From positions 1 through 16,636 of the forward strand of contig URPI01000030.1 in assembly GCA_900549705.1 (NCBI GenBank): DNA of 16,636 nt, in the 5' to 3' direction. Numbering within the stretch: position 1 is the first letter of the stretch; every line of letters starts with the position of its first letter. The notes under the pieces were generated by a model. That model ran no database searches. It was not told the DNA's origin and saw only the letters and a program-made list of their open reading frames with translations. Both the position numbers and the translations under genes were made by a program. Source of the stretch: an uncultured Eubacteriales bacterium (GTDB lineage: Bacteria > Bacillota > Clostridia > Oscillospirales > Oscillospiraceae). Positions 1-7,538 of this stretch are shown here, in pieces.

Positions 1-2022
1 CAGCCGGGGGTTGTCAAAGCGCACGAAAGCGTCATCCAGAATCAGGGGAGCATCCGGGGTCAGCTCCTGGGCGACTGCCAGACGGAGGGCAAGATACAGC
101 TGGTCGGTGGTTCCCTCGCTGCGCCACAGGGGATCGCGCAGGGTGAGTTCGTCGGTACTGCCGCAGCGCAGTGTCAGATTGTCGTTGAGCATCAGCCGGT
201 CATACCTTCCCAGGGTCAGGCGGCGGAGATACTGCTGCCCCAGCTGGGAAATCCGGGGGGCAAAGCGGCGCTGCAGCTGGCTGGAGGCTTCTTCCAATGT
301 CTTTTGTGCCAGGTCGATGGCCTCCACATACCGGTATAGCTCCTTGGCTTGCGCCTCCTGCTGCATTTGCTTCCGCCGGAGGTGTTCTTCGTCCCCCATG
401 GATTCCAAAAGCCCCAGAAGCTTGTTGTCTGCTTCTTGCAGCTTTTTTTCCTGCTCCTGCAACCGGTTCAGCTGGGCTTCGGTTTCTGCCTCGGTTTCGG
501 TGCAGGTGTCGTTTTCCGGCTTTTTGGGAAGGGGGCGCGCCATGGCTTTCAGGGTTTCATACTGCTCCTTCGTCTGCTTTGCCCGCTCCCGGGCATCATC
601 CAGCGATTGCCAGCTGTCCAGAATGGATGCCCAGTGCGCCCGGCACTGCTCTGGGTTTTCATCCCCGCATACCTGGGTGACCAGCTGCTTTATTTCCTGC
701 CGCCGCTGCTTTTGCTGCTCGGCTGCTTCCCGATAGGCATTATTCTGCACCCGGTAGTCAATCATGGCGGCAATGTCATCCTCTGCCCACTTCTGCCACT
801 GTGCCGGTTGCAGTGAGCCATATTTTGCCAGCAGCGTCCGCTTCTTTCGACCTTGCAAACCAAACAGCACCAGGGTGCAGACGGCGGAAATTCCGAATAC
901 TGCGCCGGAAAGAATGGCCGGGAGCCGCTGCCCCAAAAACAGCATCACGCCGCACACAGCGGCGGCCAGCGCCATGATGCAAAGAGGAATCAGACTGTGG
1001 CCTTTTGTCTGCAAAAGTGCCGTATCCGCCTCTACCATCCGCCGCGTTTCCTCGGCGGACAGCCCCGCAAAGCAAGGTCTGCGCTCCGGCTGCACCGGCG
1101 GTATGGGCTGGGACTGCTGCCACTGCTGGAAGTCGTAAAGCTCCTTTCGCAGCTGTTCCAGCGACGCTTGCTTTGCCTGTGCCTCCTGCCGGGTGGGGAG
1201 GGCGTTGCAAGCGGCTTCCTGCCGGCTGGCTTCCTGCTGCGCCGCTTTTGCGGCTGCTTCGGCATTCTGCACCCGGCTCCAATCCCGCTGAACGTCCCGG
1301 TATTCCAGCGCTGCCCGGTGGGTACGCAAAAGCGCTTGCTCGGCGGCATTTTCCCGCAGCTGGTGCCGGAGGTTTTCGTGTGCGCGCTGCTTTTCCTGTA
1401 TGTCCTCCAACGCTTCTTCCAATCTGGTCTGCTGTTCCATCAGCTGGGGGAGCTGTCCGCCGGGCTTGCGGCAAATGCGGTTTTTCAGCTCTTTCAGGCT
1501 CTTTTGCAGCTTCACGGCCTCGCCGCTCTCATCCCCGGTGGTGACCAGGGCATTGAGGCGGCGGCGCAGGTCTTCGTCCGCCGTCACCGGCAAATCACTC
1601 AGACGGATGAAGCCTGCCCGGCGGAACACACTGCGCTCCACCCCCAAAAGCTGCTGTCCGCAGTTGGAGGCGGTAAGCTCCGGCACGGAAAGACCGGATT
1701 CCGTCTCATATGCCCGAAATTCCCCCAGAGGAATGCGCCCTCGGCTGGTGCGTTCAATGGTGATGCGGCGGTCGTTCCAAATCAGCTCTATTTTGCCGGA
1801 CATGGGGCTGCCCGACCAAGGGGCGTAGTGTTCCTTGTCCGAGAGGGCATTCTGGGTACTGCGGGATTTGGTATCGATGCCATAGAGCATGGCCAGAAGA
1901 AAGGCGCACCAGGTGCTTTTTCCCCATTCGTTGGGGGCGGGAATCACGTTCAGCCCCGGGTGGAAGGTCAGGGTCTGGCCTTCCAGCTTGCCGAAGGTAG
2001 CGGTCATGGATTCCAGTATCAT
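1..2022 (-). CDS. YhaN/SbcC-like ATPase with two membrane helices, C-terminus cut by window edge
   Basis: An SMC/Rad50-like ABC-type ATPase; 674 codons are visible with no stop before the left edge, and the family pattern suggests only a short tail is missing. Seen: P-loop APNEWGKST (residues 29-37), long Gln/Glu/Arg-rich coiled-coil stretches (about 170-330 and 410-580), two adjacent hydrophobic helices (about 344-363 and 367-387), an ABC-signature-like SEGTTDQ (635-641) and Walker B PLILDD (659-664). N- and C-terminal ATPase halves separated by coiled coil is the SbcC/Rad50/YhaN layout; the mid-protein membrane hairpin and the neighbouring YhaO-like nuclease favour YhaN over true SbcC. The ATG overlaps the upstream stop as ATGA, so translation is probably coupled. 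Odd: the first P-loop glycine is alanine. Likely role, by inference: DNA end or nucleic-acid processing near the membrane. Confidence 0.85.
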   Translation of the reverse strand, partial: MILESMTATFGKLEGQTLTFHPGLNVIPAPNEWGKSTWCAFLLAMLYGIDTKSRSTQNALSDKEHYAPWSGSPMSGKIELIWNDRRITIERTSRGRIPLGEFRAYETESGLSVPELTASNCGQQLLGVERSVFRRAGFIRLSDLPVTADEDLRRRLNALVTTGDESGEAVKLQKSLKELKNRICRKPGGQLPQLMEQQTRLEEALEDIQEKQRAHENLRHQLRENAAEQALLRTHRAALEYRDVQRDWSRVQNAEAAAKAAQQEASRQEAACNALPTRQEAQAKQASLEQLRKELYDFQQWQQSQPIPPVQPERRPCFAGLSAEETRRMVEADTALLQTKGHSLIPLCIMALAAAVCGVMLFLGQRLPAILSGAVFGISAVCTLVLFGLQGRKKRTLLAKYGSLQPAQWQKWAEDDIAAMIDYRVQNNAYREAAEQQKQRRQEIKQLVTQVCGDENPEQCRAHWASILDSWQSLDDARERAKQTKEQYETLKAMARPLPKKPENDTCTETEAETEAQLNRLQEQEKKLQEADNKLLGLLESMGDEEHLRRKQMQQEAQAKELYRYVEAIDLAQKTLEEASSQLQRRFAPRISQLGQQYLRRLTLGRYDRLMLNDNLTLRCGSTDELTLRDPLWRSEGTTDQLYLALRLAVAQELTPDAPLILDDAFVRFDNPRL

Positions 2023-3083
2023 GGCAGCTCCACCTCCCGTCCATCCAGCAGCGTCATGGAGATTGCCGCTGCCAACGAAGCAATGTCGCTCGTTTTCTCC
2101 TCACGGCTCAGGGCTTGCAGCTTTTGAAAATACAGCCCCCGCAGGCTGTCCTCTCCTGCCCAGTCCCACAGATTCCGGCTTTCCCGGGTTTCGTCCTGCA
2201 ACAGCAGATAGCCCAGGTGGGCATATTGCCGCTGCAATTTGGGAATCTGCACACTGCCGCTGCCCGTCAGGGTCACCCGGAAAAAGTCCGGGCTGGAGGC
2301 GGCCGGAAGCACGGCCTCCAGGGCGGAGAGTGCATCCGTCCGAATGACGGCGGTTTCGCTGTGGAATTGCGGCAGACCCAGGGGGAGAAAACGCAGGGAG
2401 GCAGCTTCTTCCAGCTCCACAATGTAAACGCCCTTTTCGCCGGTTTCGTCCCAGCCCCGCCCCATAGGGCAGCCTGGCCAGGCGCACACCGTCCCGGCGC
2501 GATAGGAGCCTTTTGCGTGGATGTGTCCCATGGCGAGGTAGTCAAGCCCCGATTCCCGCACCTGCGCTGCCGACACCGGACAGCAGGGAGAGGTGAGGTT
2601 CATGGGGTCTCCGTGGAGCACGCCCACACACCAGCGGGCGTTGCCCTCCGCCCGGAAGCCCTCCAGAAGCCCCTGGCAGTCCATGCTTTTGTAGCCCGCG
2701 CCGTAGACCCGGCAGTTCAGGGCTTCCACATCCGCATAGCTGAGGCTGCCGGTGAAGATATGGACATTTTTCGGCCAGTGCTCCGTCAGCCACGGGCTGT
2801 CGCTGCTGCAATAGTCGTGGTTACCCGGAGAAATAAACACCGGTACGCCGCATTGTGCCAGGGCGCTTTTCAGAGTTTCCACCGTGCTGCGGGCGGGCTG
2901 CGGATTGTCAAAAATATCGCCTGCCAGCAGCATCATGTCGCACGCCTCCCGGCGGCATACCTCTGCAATCAGCCGGGGCAGCCGCTCCAGGGATGCCCGC
3001 ACAGAGGCGGCGGCTTCTTCCGGGAGGGAGCGGAGGGGGGAATCCAGGTGCCAATCGGCGGTGTGGAGTATTCTCAGTCCCAT
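2019..3083 (-). CDS. SbcD/YhaO-like metallophosphoesterase (DNA repair exonuclease family)
   Basis: A calcineurin-type metallophosphoesterase of 354 residues, of the Mre11/SbcD/YhaO kind. The metal-binding motifs are all visible in order: TADWHLDS (D10, H12), AGDIFDN (D56), SPGNHDY (N88, H89), LHGD (H157) and MGHIHAKG (H187, H189). Family knowledge: these enzymes use two metal ions, often Mn, to cut DNA and work with an SMC-like ATPase. That partner is the next gene downstream, with a 4-base ATGA overlap. The start at 3083 lies 10 bases inside the end of the ymdB-like gene, another sign of tight coupling. The C-terminal 120 residues are less conserved and would be the capping and partner-binding region. 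It is not the longer classic SbcD. Substrate is unknown. Confidence 0.9.
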   Translation of the reverse strand: MGLRILHTADWHLDSPLRSLPEEAAASVRASLERLPRLIAEVCRREACDMMLLAGDIFDNPQPARSTVETLKSALAQCGVPVFISPGNHDYCSSDSPWLTEHWPKNVHIFTGSLSYADVEALNCRVYGAGYKSMDCQGLLEGFRAEGNARWCVGVLHGDPMNLTSPCCPVSAAQVRESGLDYLAMGHIHAKGSYRAGTVCAWPGCPMGRGWDETGEKGVYIVELEEAASLRFLPLGLPQFHSETAVIRTDALSALEAVLPAASSPDFFRVTLTGSGSVQIPKLQRQYAHLGYLLLQDETRESRNLWDWAGEDSLRGLYFQKLQALSREEKTSDIASLAAAISMTLLDGREVELP

Positions 3084-3850
3084 TGGTCAACCCTTTCCGC
3101 CCGTAGGCATTTGCCGGACTGGCTGTCCAGGGTGAACAGCGCTCCTTCCAGCTTGGTTGCGCCTTCTGCCCAGCGGTAGCGCTGGGGCAGGTCCCCCCGG
3201 AATCGGGCAATGGACAGGTCGGGGCGGATGCCAAGAATGGATTCCTTGGGGCCGGTCATGCCCAAATCCGTCACATATCCTGTTCCCTGGGGCAGAACCC
3301 GGCAGTCCGCTGTGGGCACATGGGTGTGCGTGCCCCACACGGCGCTGACCTTGCCGTCCAGCATATAGCCCATGGCCAGCTTTTCGGAGGTGGCTTCGGC
3401 GTGGATTTCCACCAGGATGAATTTGGCCGTTACCTGTCCCAGCAGCTTTTCTGCCATCAAAAAGGGATTGTCCGGGCCGTAGTCCATGTTGCACCGGCCA
3501 ATCAGGTCAATCACGGCGACATCGCCAAACCTGGTTTCATATACGCCCCAGCCCCGCCCCGGCACCTGGGGGGCATAGTTCGCCGGACGCAGAATGCGGG
3601 AGGATTCATCCAGGTAATCGGTGATTTCCCGCTTGGCAAAGCTGTGGTTTCCCAGGGTTATCACATCCGCCCCGGCATCCAGGATGTCCTCCGCCTGGTC
3701 AGGGGTGATGCCCACCACACTGGCATTTTCGCCGTTGACCACCACAAAATCTGCCCTTGTGTCTTTTTTCAGCTGCCGCAGATGGCGGCGGATACGCTCC
3801 ATACCCGGTGCGCCCACCACGTCGCCCACCGCAAGAATCTTAAATTCCAT
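3074..3850 (-). CDS. ymdB: YmdB-family metallophosphoesterase (TIGR00282 type)
   Basis: A 258-residue member of the YmdB/TIGR00282 phosphodiesterase family, which in Bacillus hydrolyses 2',3'-cyclic nucleotides and affects motility versus biofilm choice. Seen motifs: GDVVG (D10), NGENAS (E41, N42), TLGNHSF (N68, H69), EIHAEATSEK (H150), WGTHTHVPTAD (H175, H177) and TDLGMTGP. Length matches the family. A GGAGGGG site precedes the ATG, and a sigma-A promoter lies about 35 bases upstream. It is first in an operon with a YhaO-like nuclease and a YhaN-like ATPase; its last 10 bases overlap the second gene. Small oddities: GNHSFAKRE replaces the more usual GNHTWDNRE, and EIHAEAT replaces DFHAEAT; the metal ligands themselves are kept. 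No membrane segment. Confidence 0.92.
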   Translation of the reverse strand: MEFKILAVGDVVGAPGMERIRRHLRQLKKDTRADFVVVNGENASVVGITPDQAEDILDAGADVITLGNHSFAKREITDYLDESSRILRPANYAPQVPGRGWGVYETRFGDVAVIDLIGRCNMDYGPDNPFLMAEKLLGQVTAKFILVEIHAEATSEKLAMGYMLDGKVSAVWGTHTHVPTADCRVLPQGTGYVTDLGMTGPKESILGIRPDLSIARFRGDLPQRYRWAEGATKLEGALFTLDSQSGKCLRAERVDQWD

Positions 3851-3883
3851 CGGCTTCCCCTCCGTATCTTCACGTTTTGTTCT

Positions 3884-3912
3884 ATTATAATATATGGAGC
3901 TGCATTAGGCAA
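3884..3912 (-). promoter_or_regulatory. Sigma-A promoter of the ymdB-like operon
   Basis: Reading the minus strand, TTGCCT (3912-3907) is followed by a 17-base spacer and a perfect TATAAT (3889-3884). Its placement, 34 bases before the ATG at 3850, and the absence of another gene in between make it the likely promoter for all three downstream genes. Confidence 0.75.
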
Positions 3913-3958
3913 GTTATTTCACGGCGCTTCGCATACGCCCGTAACCCCGGATGCCGAC

Positions 3959-4216
3959 AGCACCCGGTTGAATGGGAAAAGCCGCCGACTACCACCCCTT
4001 GGCTTCCCCTGGGGGGAAGCTGGATTTTTACCAATCGGCGCTTCGGAACCGATTGGTAAAAAGACTGATGAGGGGTGGCGACAGCTGAAAATCAGCATTG
4101 CACCTGGATGAACGTACAATGTCATTAGATGGGCGGCGCAGCCGCGTCGGATGGGCTGACACCACGCCGCTGCGAAGACAACCCCTCAGTCAGCTTTCAC
4201 CATTCAACCGGGTGCT
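3959..4216. repeat. Perfect 17-base inverted repeat pair
   Basis: AGCACCCGGTTGAATGG at 3959-3975 returns as its exact reverse complement at 4200-4216. A degenerate direct copy of the second arm, with two changes, starts near 4397. The first arm sits just outside structured repeat copy 1, so these may be edges of a larger dispersed unit. Confidence 0.7.
3995..4077 (+). repeat. Structured intergenic repeat, copy 1
   Basis: Order seen: CCCCTTGGCTTCCCC and its partly inverted partner GGGGAAGCTGG, then a hairpin with perfect 14-base arms (4025-4038 and 4049-4062) and the 10-base loop CGCTTCGGAA, then GACTGATGAGGGGTG. The same parts in the same order recur in reverse at 4302-4378. The stem sequence differs between the copies while pairing is kept. 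Confidence 0.8.
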
Positions 4217-4232
4217 ATCGTTGCTCAACGTT

Positions 4233-4256
4233 GCGGGCGGATGCTCCGCCCCTACA
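4233..4256 (-). repeat. Solo GTAGGGG-family hairpin
   Basis: Arms GGGCGGA (4235-4241) and TCCGCCC (4245-4251) flank a 3-base loop, followed by CTACA. On the minus strand this is the same plan as the first hairpin of the composite repeats at 9252 and 14139: TGTAGGGGCGG, 3-base loop, CCGCCC. Confidence 0.65.
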
Positions 4257-4301
4257 GGGCAGGTGCTGTTTATCGCACCTGTTCCGATATCGAACCTGCG
4301 T

Positions 4302-4378
4302 CACCCCTCATCAGTCAAAAGCGCCGGTTCCGAAGAGCCGGTGCTTTTGCCAGCTTCCCCCCGGGGGAAGCCAAGGGG
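4302..4378 (-). repeat. Structured intergenic repeat, copy 2 (inverted)
   Basis: Read on the minus strand this repeats copy 1: CCCCTTGGCTTCCCC, GGGGAAGCTGG, a 12-base-pair hairpin (arms 4316-4327 and 4338-4349, one G-T pair), loop CTCTTCGGAA (one change from copy 1), then GACTGATGAGGGGTG identical over 15 bases. The outer parts are near-identical to copy 1 but the hairpin arms are not. Confidence 0.8.
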
Positions 4379-4458
4379 CAATCGCGGAAGCTGGTGCCAT
4401 TTAACCGAGTGCTTGCTTATATCCGCCCCTACAGGGCGCGGGGGAGTCATAAGCGTAC

Positions 4459-4487
4459 AAAAAAGGGACACCCCGCAGGGTGTCCCT
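4459..4487 (-). terminator. Rho-independent terminator of groES-groEL
   Basis: On the minus strand, 24 bases past the groEL stop, a perfect 9-base-pair stem GGGACACCC/GGGTGTCCC (4486-4478 with 4473-4465; 4-base loop) is followed directly by six T residues (4464-4459). Confidence 0.92.
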
Positions 4488-4510
4488 CAAAATCATCTGG
4501 TTTTTATGGC

Positions 4511-6142
4511 TTAGTACATACCACCGGCCTGAGCGGCAGCGGCAGCAGCAGCGTCACCGGCGGGGTCGGGCTTATCCACCACCAGGCTCTCGGTGGTCAG
4601 CACGCAGGAAGCGATGGAAGCGGCATTTTCCAGGCTGGAACGGGTGACCTTGGTGGGGTCAACGATACCGGCGGGAATCATGTCCACATACTCCTCGGTG
4701 TAGGCGTTGTAGCCGTAGCCGGTCTTGCCGGAGGAACGAATCTTCTCGTAAACCACGGAGCCGTCCACACCGGCGTTCTCGGCAATCTGGCGGACAGGTG
4801 CCTGAAGGGCGGTGGCGATAATGCGGGCACCGGTCTTTTCGTCGCCGTGCAGGGTGGCAACCAGCTTCTCAACAGCGGGGATGGCATTGACCTGAGCGGT
4901 GCCGCCGCCAGCCACGATGCCTTCTTCCACAGCGGCGCGGGTGGCGTTCAGTGCATCTTCCACTCTCAGCTTCTGCTCCTTCATGGCAACCTCGGTCTGA
5001 GCGCCAACCTTGATGACAGCCACGCCGCCGCTGAGCTTTGCCAGACGCTCCTGGAGCTTCTCACGGTCATAGTCAGAGGTGGTGGTGGCAATGGCGGAAC
5101 GAATCATGTGGGCGCGGGCTTCCACATCGGCGGGAGCGCCGTCACCGTCCACAATGGTAGTGGTGTCCTTGGTGACGACCACCTGACGGCAGTGACCCAA
5201 ATCCTGCAAGGTGGCATCTGCCAGCTCCATGTTCAGCTGGCTGGAAATCACGGTGCCGCCGGTGAGAACAGCGATGTCCTGGAGCATCTCCTTGCGGCGG
5301 TCGCCAAAGCCGGGAGCCTTGACGCAGACCACATTGAAGCGGCCCTGGAGGCGGTTGACCAGCAGCGTTGCCAGAGCGTCGCCTTCCACATCCTCAGCAA
5401 TGATGATGAGCTTCCGGCCGGCCTTGACAATGGGCTCCAGCACGGGCAGCAAATCCTGAATGGAAGCAATCTTCTTGTCGGTAATCAGCAGGTAAGCGTC
5501 ATCCAGCACGGCAACCATCTTGTCGGTGTCGGTGACCATGTAGGGGGAGATATAGCCCCGGTCGAACTGCATACCCTCGACCACTTCCAGACCGGTCTCG
5601 GCGGTCTTGCTTTCTTCGATGGTGATGATGCCCTCGGTGCCAACCTTCTCCATGGCCTCGGCAATCAGCTTGCCGATGGACTCGTCACCGGAGGAGACAG
5701 TGCCAACCCGGGCAATGTCCTCAGAGCCGCTGACAGGCACGGAATTGGCCTTGATGGCCTCCACGGCGGCAGCAACGGCCTTCTCGATGCCCTTGCGCAT
5801 GACCATGGGATTTGCACCGGCGGACAGGTTCTTCAGACCCTCACGGGTGATGGCCTGTGCCAGCAGGGTAGCGGTGGTGGTGCCGTCACCGGCAACGTCG
5901 TTGGTCTTGGTGGCAACCTCGCGGATGAGCTGTGCGCCCATGTTCTCGAAGGGGTCTTCCAGCTCCACTTCCTTGGCGATGGTCACGCCGTCGTTGGTGA
6001 TGAGGGGAGCGCCGTACTTCTTGCCCAGGACAACGTTTCTGCCCTTGGGGCCAATGGTAACCTTAACGGTATCAGCCAGCTGGTCAATACCGGATTGCAG
6101 CTTCTTGCGGGCTTCTTCGCCGTAAACAATCATCTTAGACAT
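4511..6142 (-). CDS. groEL: GroEL (Hsp60) chaperonin, 543 residues
   Basis: Cytosolic chaperonin that forms double heptameric rings and folds client proteins inside a chamber capped by GroES, driven by ATP. The sequence is full length and highly typical: IGPKGRNVVLGKKYG near residue 30-45, the ATP-site NDVAGDGTTTATLLAQ near 80-95, the apical-domain ...RGYISPYMVTD and KAPGFGDRRK region, and EEGIVAGGGTA near 405. It follows groES by 14 bases; the groES stop codon runs into its AAGGAGG ribosome binding site. The tail ends in an alanine run followed by QAGGMY instead of the repeated GGM tail of many bacteria, so only one GGM unit is left. Expressed from the CIRCE-controlled groES promoter. Confidence 0.98.
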   Translation of the reverse strand: MSKMIVYGEEARKKLQSGIDQLADTVKVTIGPKGRNVVLGKKYGAPLITNDGVTIAKEVELEDPFENMGAQLIREVATKTNDVAGDGTTTATLLAQAITREGLKNLSAGANPMVMRKGIEKAVAAAVEAIKANSVPVSGSEDIARVGTVSSGDESIGKLIAEAMEKVGTEGIITIEESKTAETGLEVVEGMQFDRGYISPYMVTDTDKMVAVLDDAYLLITDKKIASIQDLLPVLEPIVKAGRKLIIIAEDVEGDALATLLVNRLQGRFNVVCVKAPGFGDRRKEMLQDIAVLTGGTVISSQLNMELADATLQDLGHCRQVVVTKDTTTIVDGDGAPADVEARAHMIRSAIATTTSDYDREKLQERLAKLSGGVAVIKVGAQTEVAMKEQKLRVEDALNATRAAVEEGIVAGGGTAQVNAIPAVEKLVATLHGDEKTGARIIATALQAPVRQIAENAGVDGSVVYEKIRSSGKTGYGYNAYTEEYVDMIPAGIVDPTKVTRSSLENAASIASCVLTTESLVVDKPDPAGDAAAAAAAQAGGMY

Positions 6143-6156
6143 GGTAAAAAACCTCC

Positions 6157-6432
6157 TTAGTCGGTAACAACAGCCAGGATGTCATCCTGCTTGACAAACT
6201 TATAATCCACCTTGTCGATGGTCACTTCGCTGCCGGTGTACTTGCCGACAACAACCTTATCGCCGGGGTTGACGGTCATGGTCACGTCCTTGGTGCCGGG
6301 GCCGACGGAAACAACCTCATAGATGGCGGGCTTTTCCTTGTTGGTGCTGGCCAGGATGATGCCGGAAACAGTGGTCTCGCTGGCTTCGTGCTGCTTGAGC
6401 AGAACGTTGTCTGCCATGGGTTTGAGTTTCAT
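6157..6432 (-). CDS. groES: GroES (Hsp10) co-chaperonin, 91 residues
   Basis: The heptameric lid of the GroEL chamber. MKLKPMADNVLLKQ at the N-terminus is the usual Cpn10 opening; the mobile loop (SETTVSGIILAS, about 18-29) that docks on GroEL is present, as are VSVGPG and NPGDKVVVGKY. Length is normal for bacteria. The ATG at 6432 has GGAGG at 6444-6440, a good distance upstream. It is the first gene of the heat-shock operon and lies directly behind a perfect CIRCE operator, so HrcA repression is expected although hrcA itself is not in this window. Confidence 0.98.
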   Translation of the reverse strand: MKLKPMADNVLLKQHEASETTVSGIILASTNKEKPAIYEVVSVGPGTKDVTMTVNPGDKVVVGKYTGSEVTIDKVDYKFVKQDDILAVVTD

Positions 6433-6499
6433 AACAATTCCTCCGTCAATATCATATTGGAAGACTGCAAGCCGGAAAGACTTGCAATTATCTACATCT

Positions 6500-6526
6500 T
6501 TAGCACTCCTTATCTTTGAGTGCTAA
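6500..6526 (-). promoter_or_regulatory. CIRCE operator (HrcA binding site)
   Basis: TTAGCACTC, nine bases, GAGTGCTAA: an exact match to the consensus CIRCE element. It begins three bases after the -10 box of the groES promoter, the normal place for HrcA to block transcription. Confidence 0.97.
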
Positions 6527-6529
6527 CAT

Positions 6530-6558
6530 ATAATAGCGCACATTTCGGAAAAAAGCAA
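6530..6558 (-). promoter_or_regulatory. Sigma-A promoter of groES-groEL
   Basis: On the minus strand TTGCTT (6558-6553), 17-base spacer, TATTAT (6535-6530), immediately before CIRCE. Confidence 0.85.
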
Positions 6559-6671
6559 GCCCCAAATTGGGAATTTCCGTAAATAAATTGTGAATAGGCC
6601 AGCGGTGATGGCGTTCCGGCGGCGCTGTGCAGCCAGTGCGCATCCCTTCGCACGGGGCAGACCCGGCACGA

Positions 6672-7520
6672 TTAAAACACCGCTTTGATTTTATCCGCGC
6701 CCTTTTTCAGAATATCTTCGGCATTTTCGCCCAGAACATCCCGCAGCAGCTGATATTCGCTCAGGCTTCCGTGGGGAACCACCCAGGCACCGGCATCGGA
6801 GCCGGGAGCAAGCAGCCCGCCCAGGGCAGCAAAGCGGCGGACATTTTCGGCGGCGGACTGGAAAATCTGCGCCACCGCCTGTTCCTGAAACCGCCCCTTG
6901 CCCCGCAGATTTCCAATGGTAGACAGGGTGGGCACCCACACGGTTCCATTTTCCTGCATGGCGTGCAGCGCCTCCTCGTCCAGATAAGCACCGTGCTCCA
7001 CAGAGTCCACCCCCGCCCGGGCAGCCGCCCGGACGGTGCGTGCCCCGTTGGCGTGAGCCATGACGGCAAGCCCCTCCTCATGAGCGATGTGAACCAGCTC
7101 CTGAATCAGCGCCGGTTCCAGCCCCTCCTGGGTGAGAACACCGAAGCGGTCAAAATCCATCAGCCCGGAAATCATAATCTTAATAAAATCCGCCCCGTCT
7201 TTCTTCTGTTTCTCCACCAGGGCAGCATACTGCCGGGGCGTTTCAAAGGCGGTTCCGATGAAGCTGCCATAGTGCCCCGCTTTGTACAGGGGGGACAGGG
7301 GCGTTACCAGCCGGATGCCGTATTCCGGTGCCAGCTCCCTGGCTCTGGCACCTACGCCCCAGCGGTCGCCGCCCTCCCGCAGATAGGTAACACCGGCTGC
7401 TTGCCAGCGCCGGAGGTTCATGCGGATGATGGCATCGTTGGGGGCTTCCCGATGGGCGGCAATGGCAGCTTTCCAGTCCTGACCGTCCAGAACCATGTGA
7501 ATGTGACAATCGCAATTCAT
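6672..7520 (-). CDS. Compact metal-dependent amidohydrolase family protein
   Basis: A 282-residue TIM-barrel amidohydrolase. Likely metal and catalytic residues: HIH at 6-8, K114 in ADFIKIMISG (position of the carbamylated bridging lysine), H156 in MAHANG, H176 in VEHGAY and D242 in PGSDAG. The pattern resembles imidazolonepropionase and prolidase-type members, but the small beta-sandwich segments that usually flank the barrel are almost absent. Start: the ATG at 7520 has AGAGGT about 7 bases upstream and places HIH at the usual position; a TTG at 7550 would start inside a hairpin and is rejected. It lies 60 bases after uxaC and shares its strand, so it is probably co-transcribed. Substrate is not readable from sequence; a link to uronate catabolism is only suggested by position. 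Confidence 0.85.
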   Translation of the reverse strand: MNCDCHIHMVLDGQDWKAAIAAHREAPNDAIIRMNLRRWQAAGVTYLREGGDRWGVGARARELAPEYGIRLVTPLSPLYKAGHYGSFIGTAFETPRQYAALVEKQKKDGADFIKIMISGLMDFDRFGVLTQEGLEPALIQELVHIAHEEGLAVMAHANGARTVRAAARAGVDSVEHGAYLDEEALHAMQENGTVWVPTLSTIGNLRGKGRFQEQAVAQIFQSAAENVRRFAALGGLLAPGSDAGAWVVPHGSLSEYQLLRDVLGENAEDILKKGADKIKAVF

Positions 7521-7538
7521 TGTGTACCTCTGCAAGTT

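Larger units (their letters stand above)
3851..4510. other. 660-base gene gap holding nested inverted repeats
   Basis: No coding region is convincing here. The gap lies between the groEL terminator and the ymdB promoter. It holds two inverted copies of an approximately 80-base structured element (3995-4077 and 4302-4378), an inner perfect 17-base inverted repeat (3959-3975 with 4200-4216) with a third degenerate copy near 4397-4413, a solo GTAGGGG-family hairpin (4235-4256) and a half copy (4421-4434). Open frames across it are short and lack start signals. Confidence 0.8.

Noticed and set aside
1..3083. Classic SbcCD pair
   Set aside because: The ATPase is too short (about 700 residues), has a membrane hairpin instead of an evident CxxC zinc hook, and the nuclease is shorter than classic SbcD; YhaN/YhaO is the closer match.
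3851..4510. Small coding genes in the repeat-rich gap
   Set aside because: Open frames here cross palindromic repeats, share no motif with known families and lack ribosome binding sites.
4241..6160. 639-codon open frame on the plus strand opposite groEL
   Set aside because: It is the antisense shadow of groEL in GC-rich DNA; its protein is low-complexity Gly/Leu/Val/His-rich and it has no ribosome binding site or family motif. The similar 520-codon frame opposite uxaC (7614-9176) and the 424-codon frame opposite the YhaN-like gene (853-2127) are rejected for the same reason.
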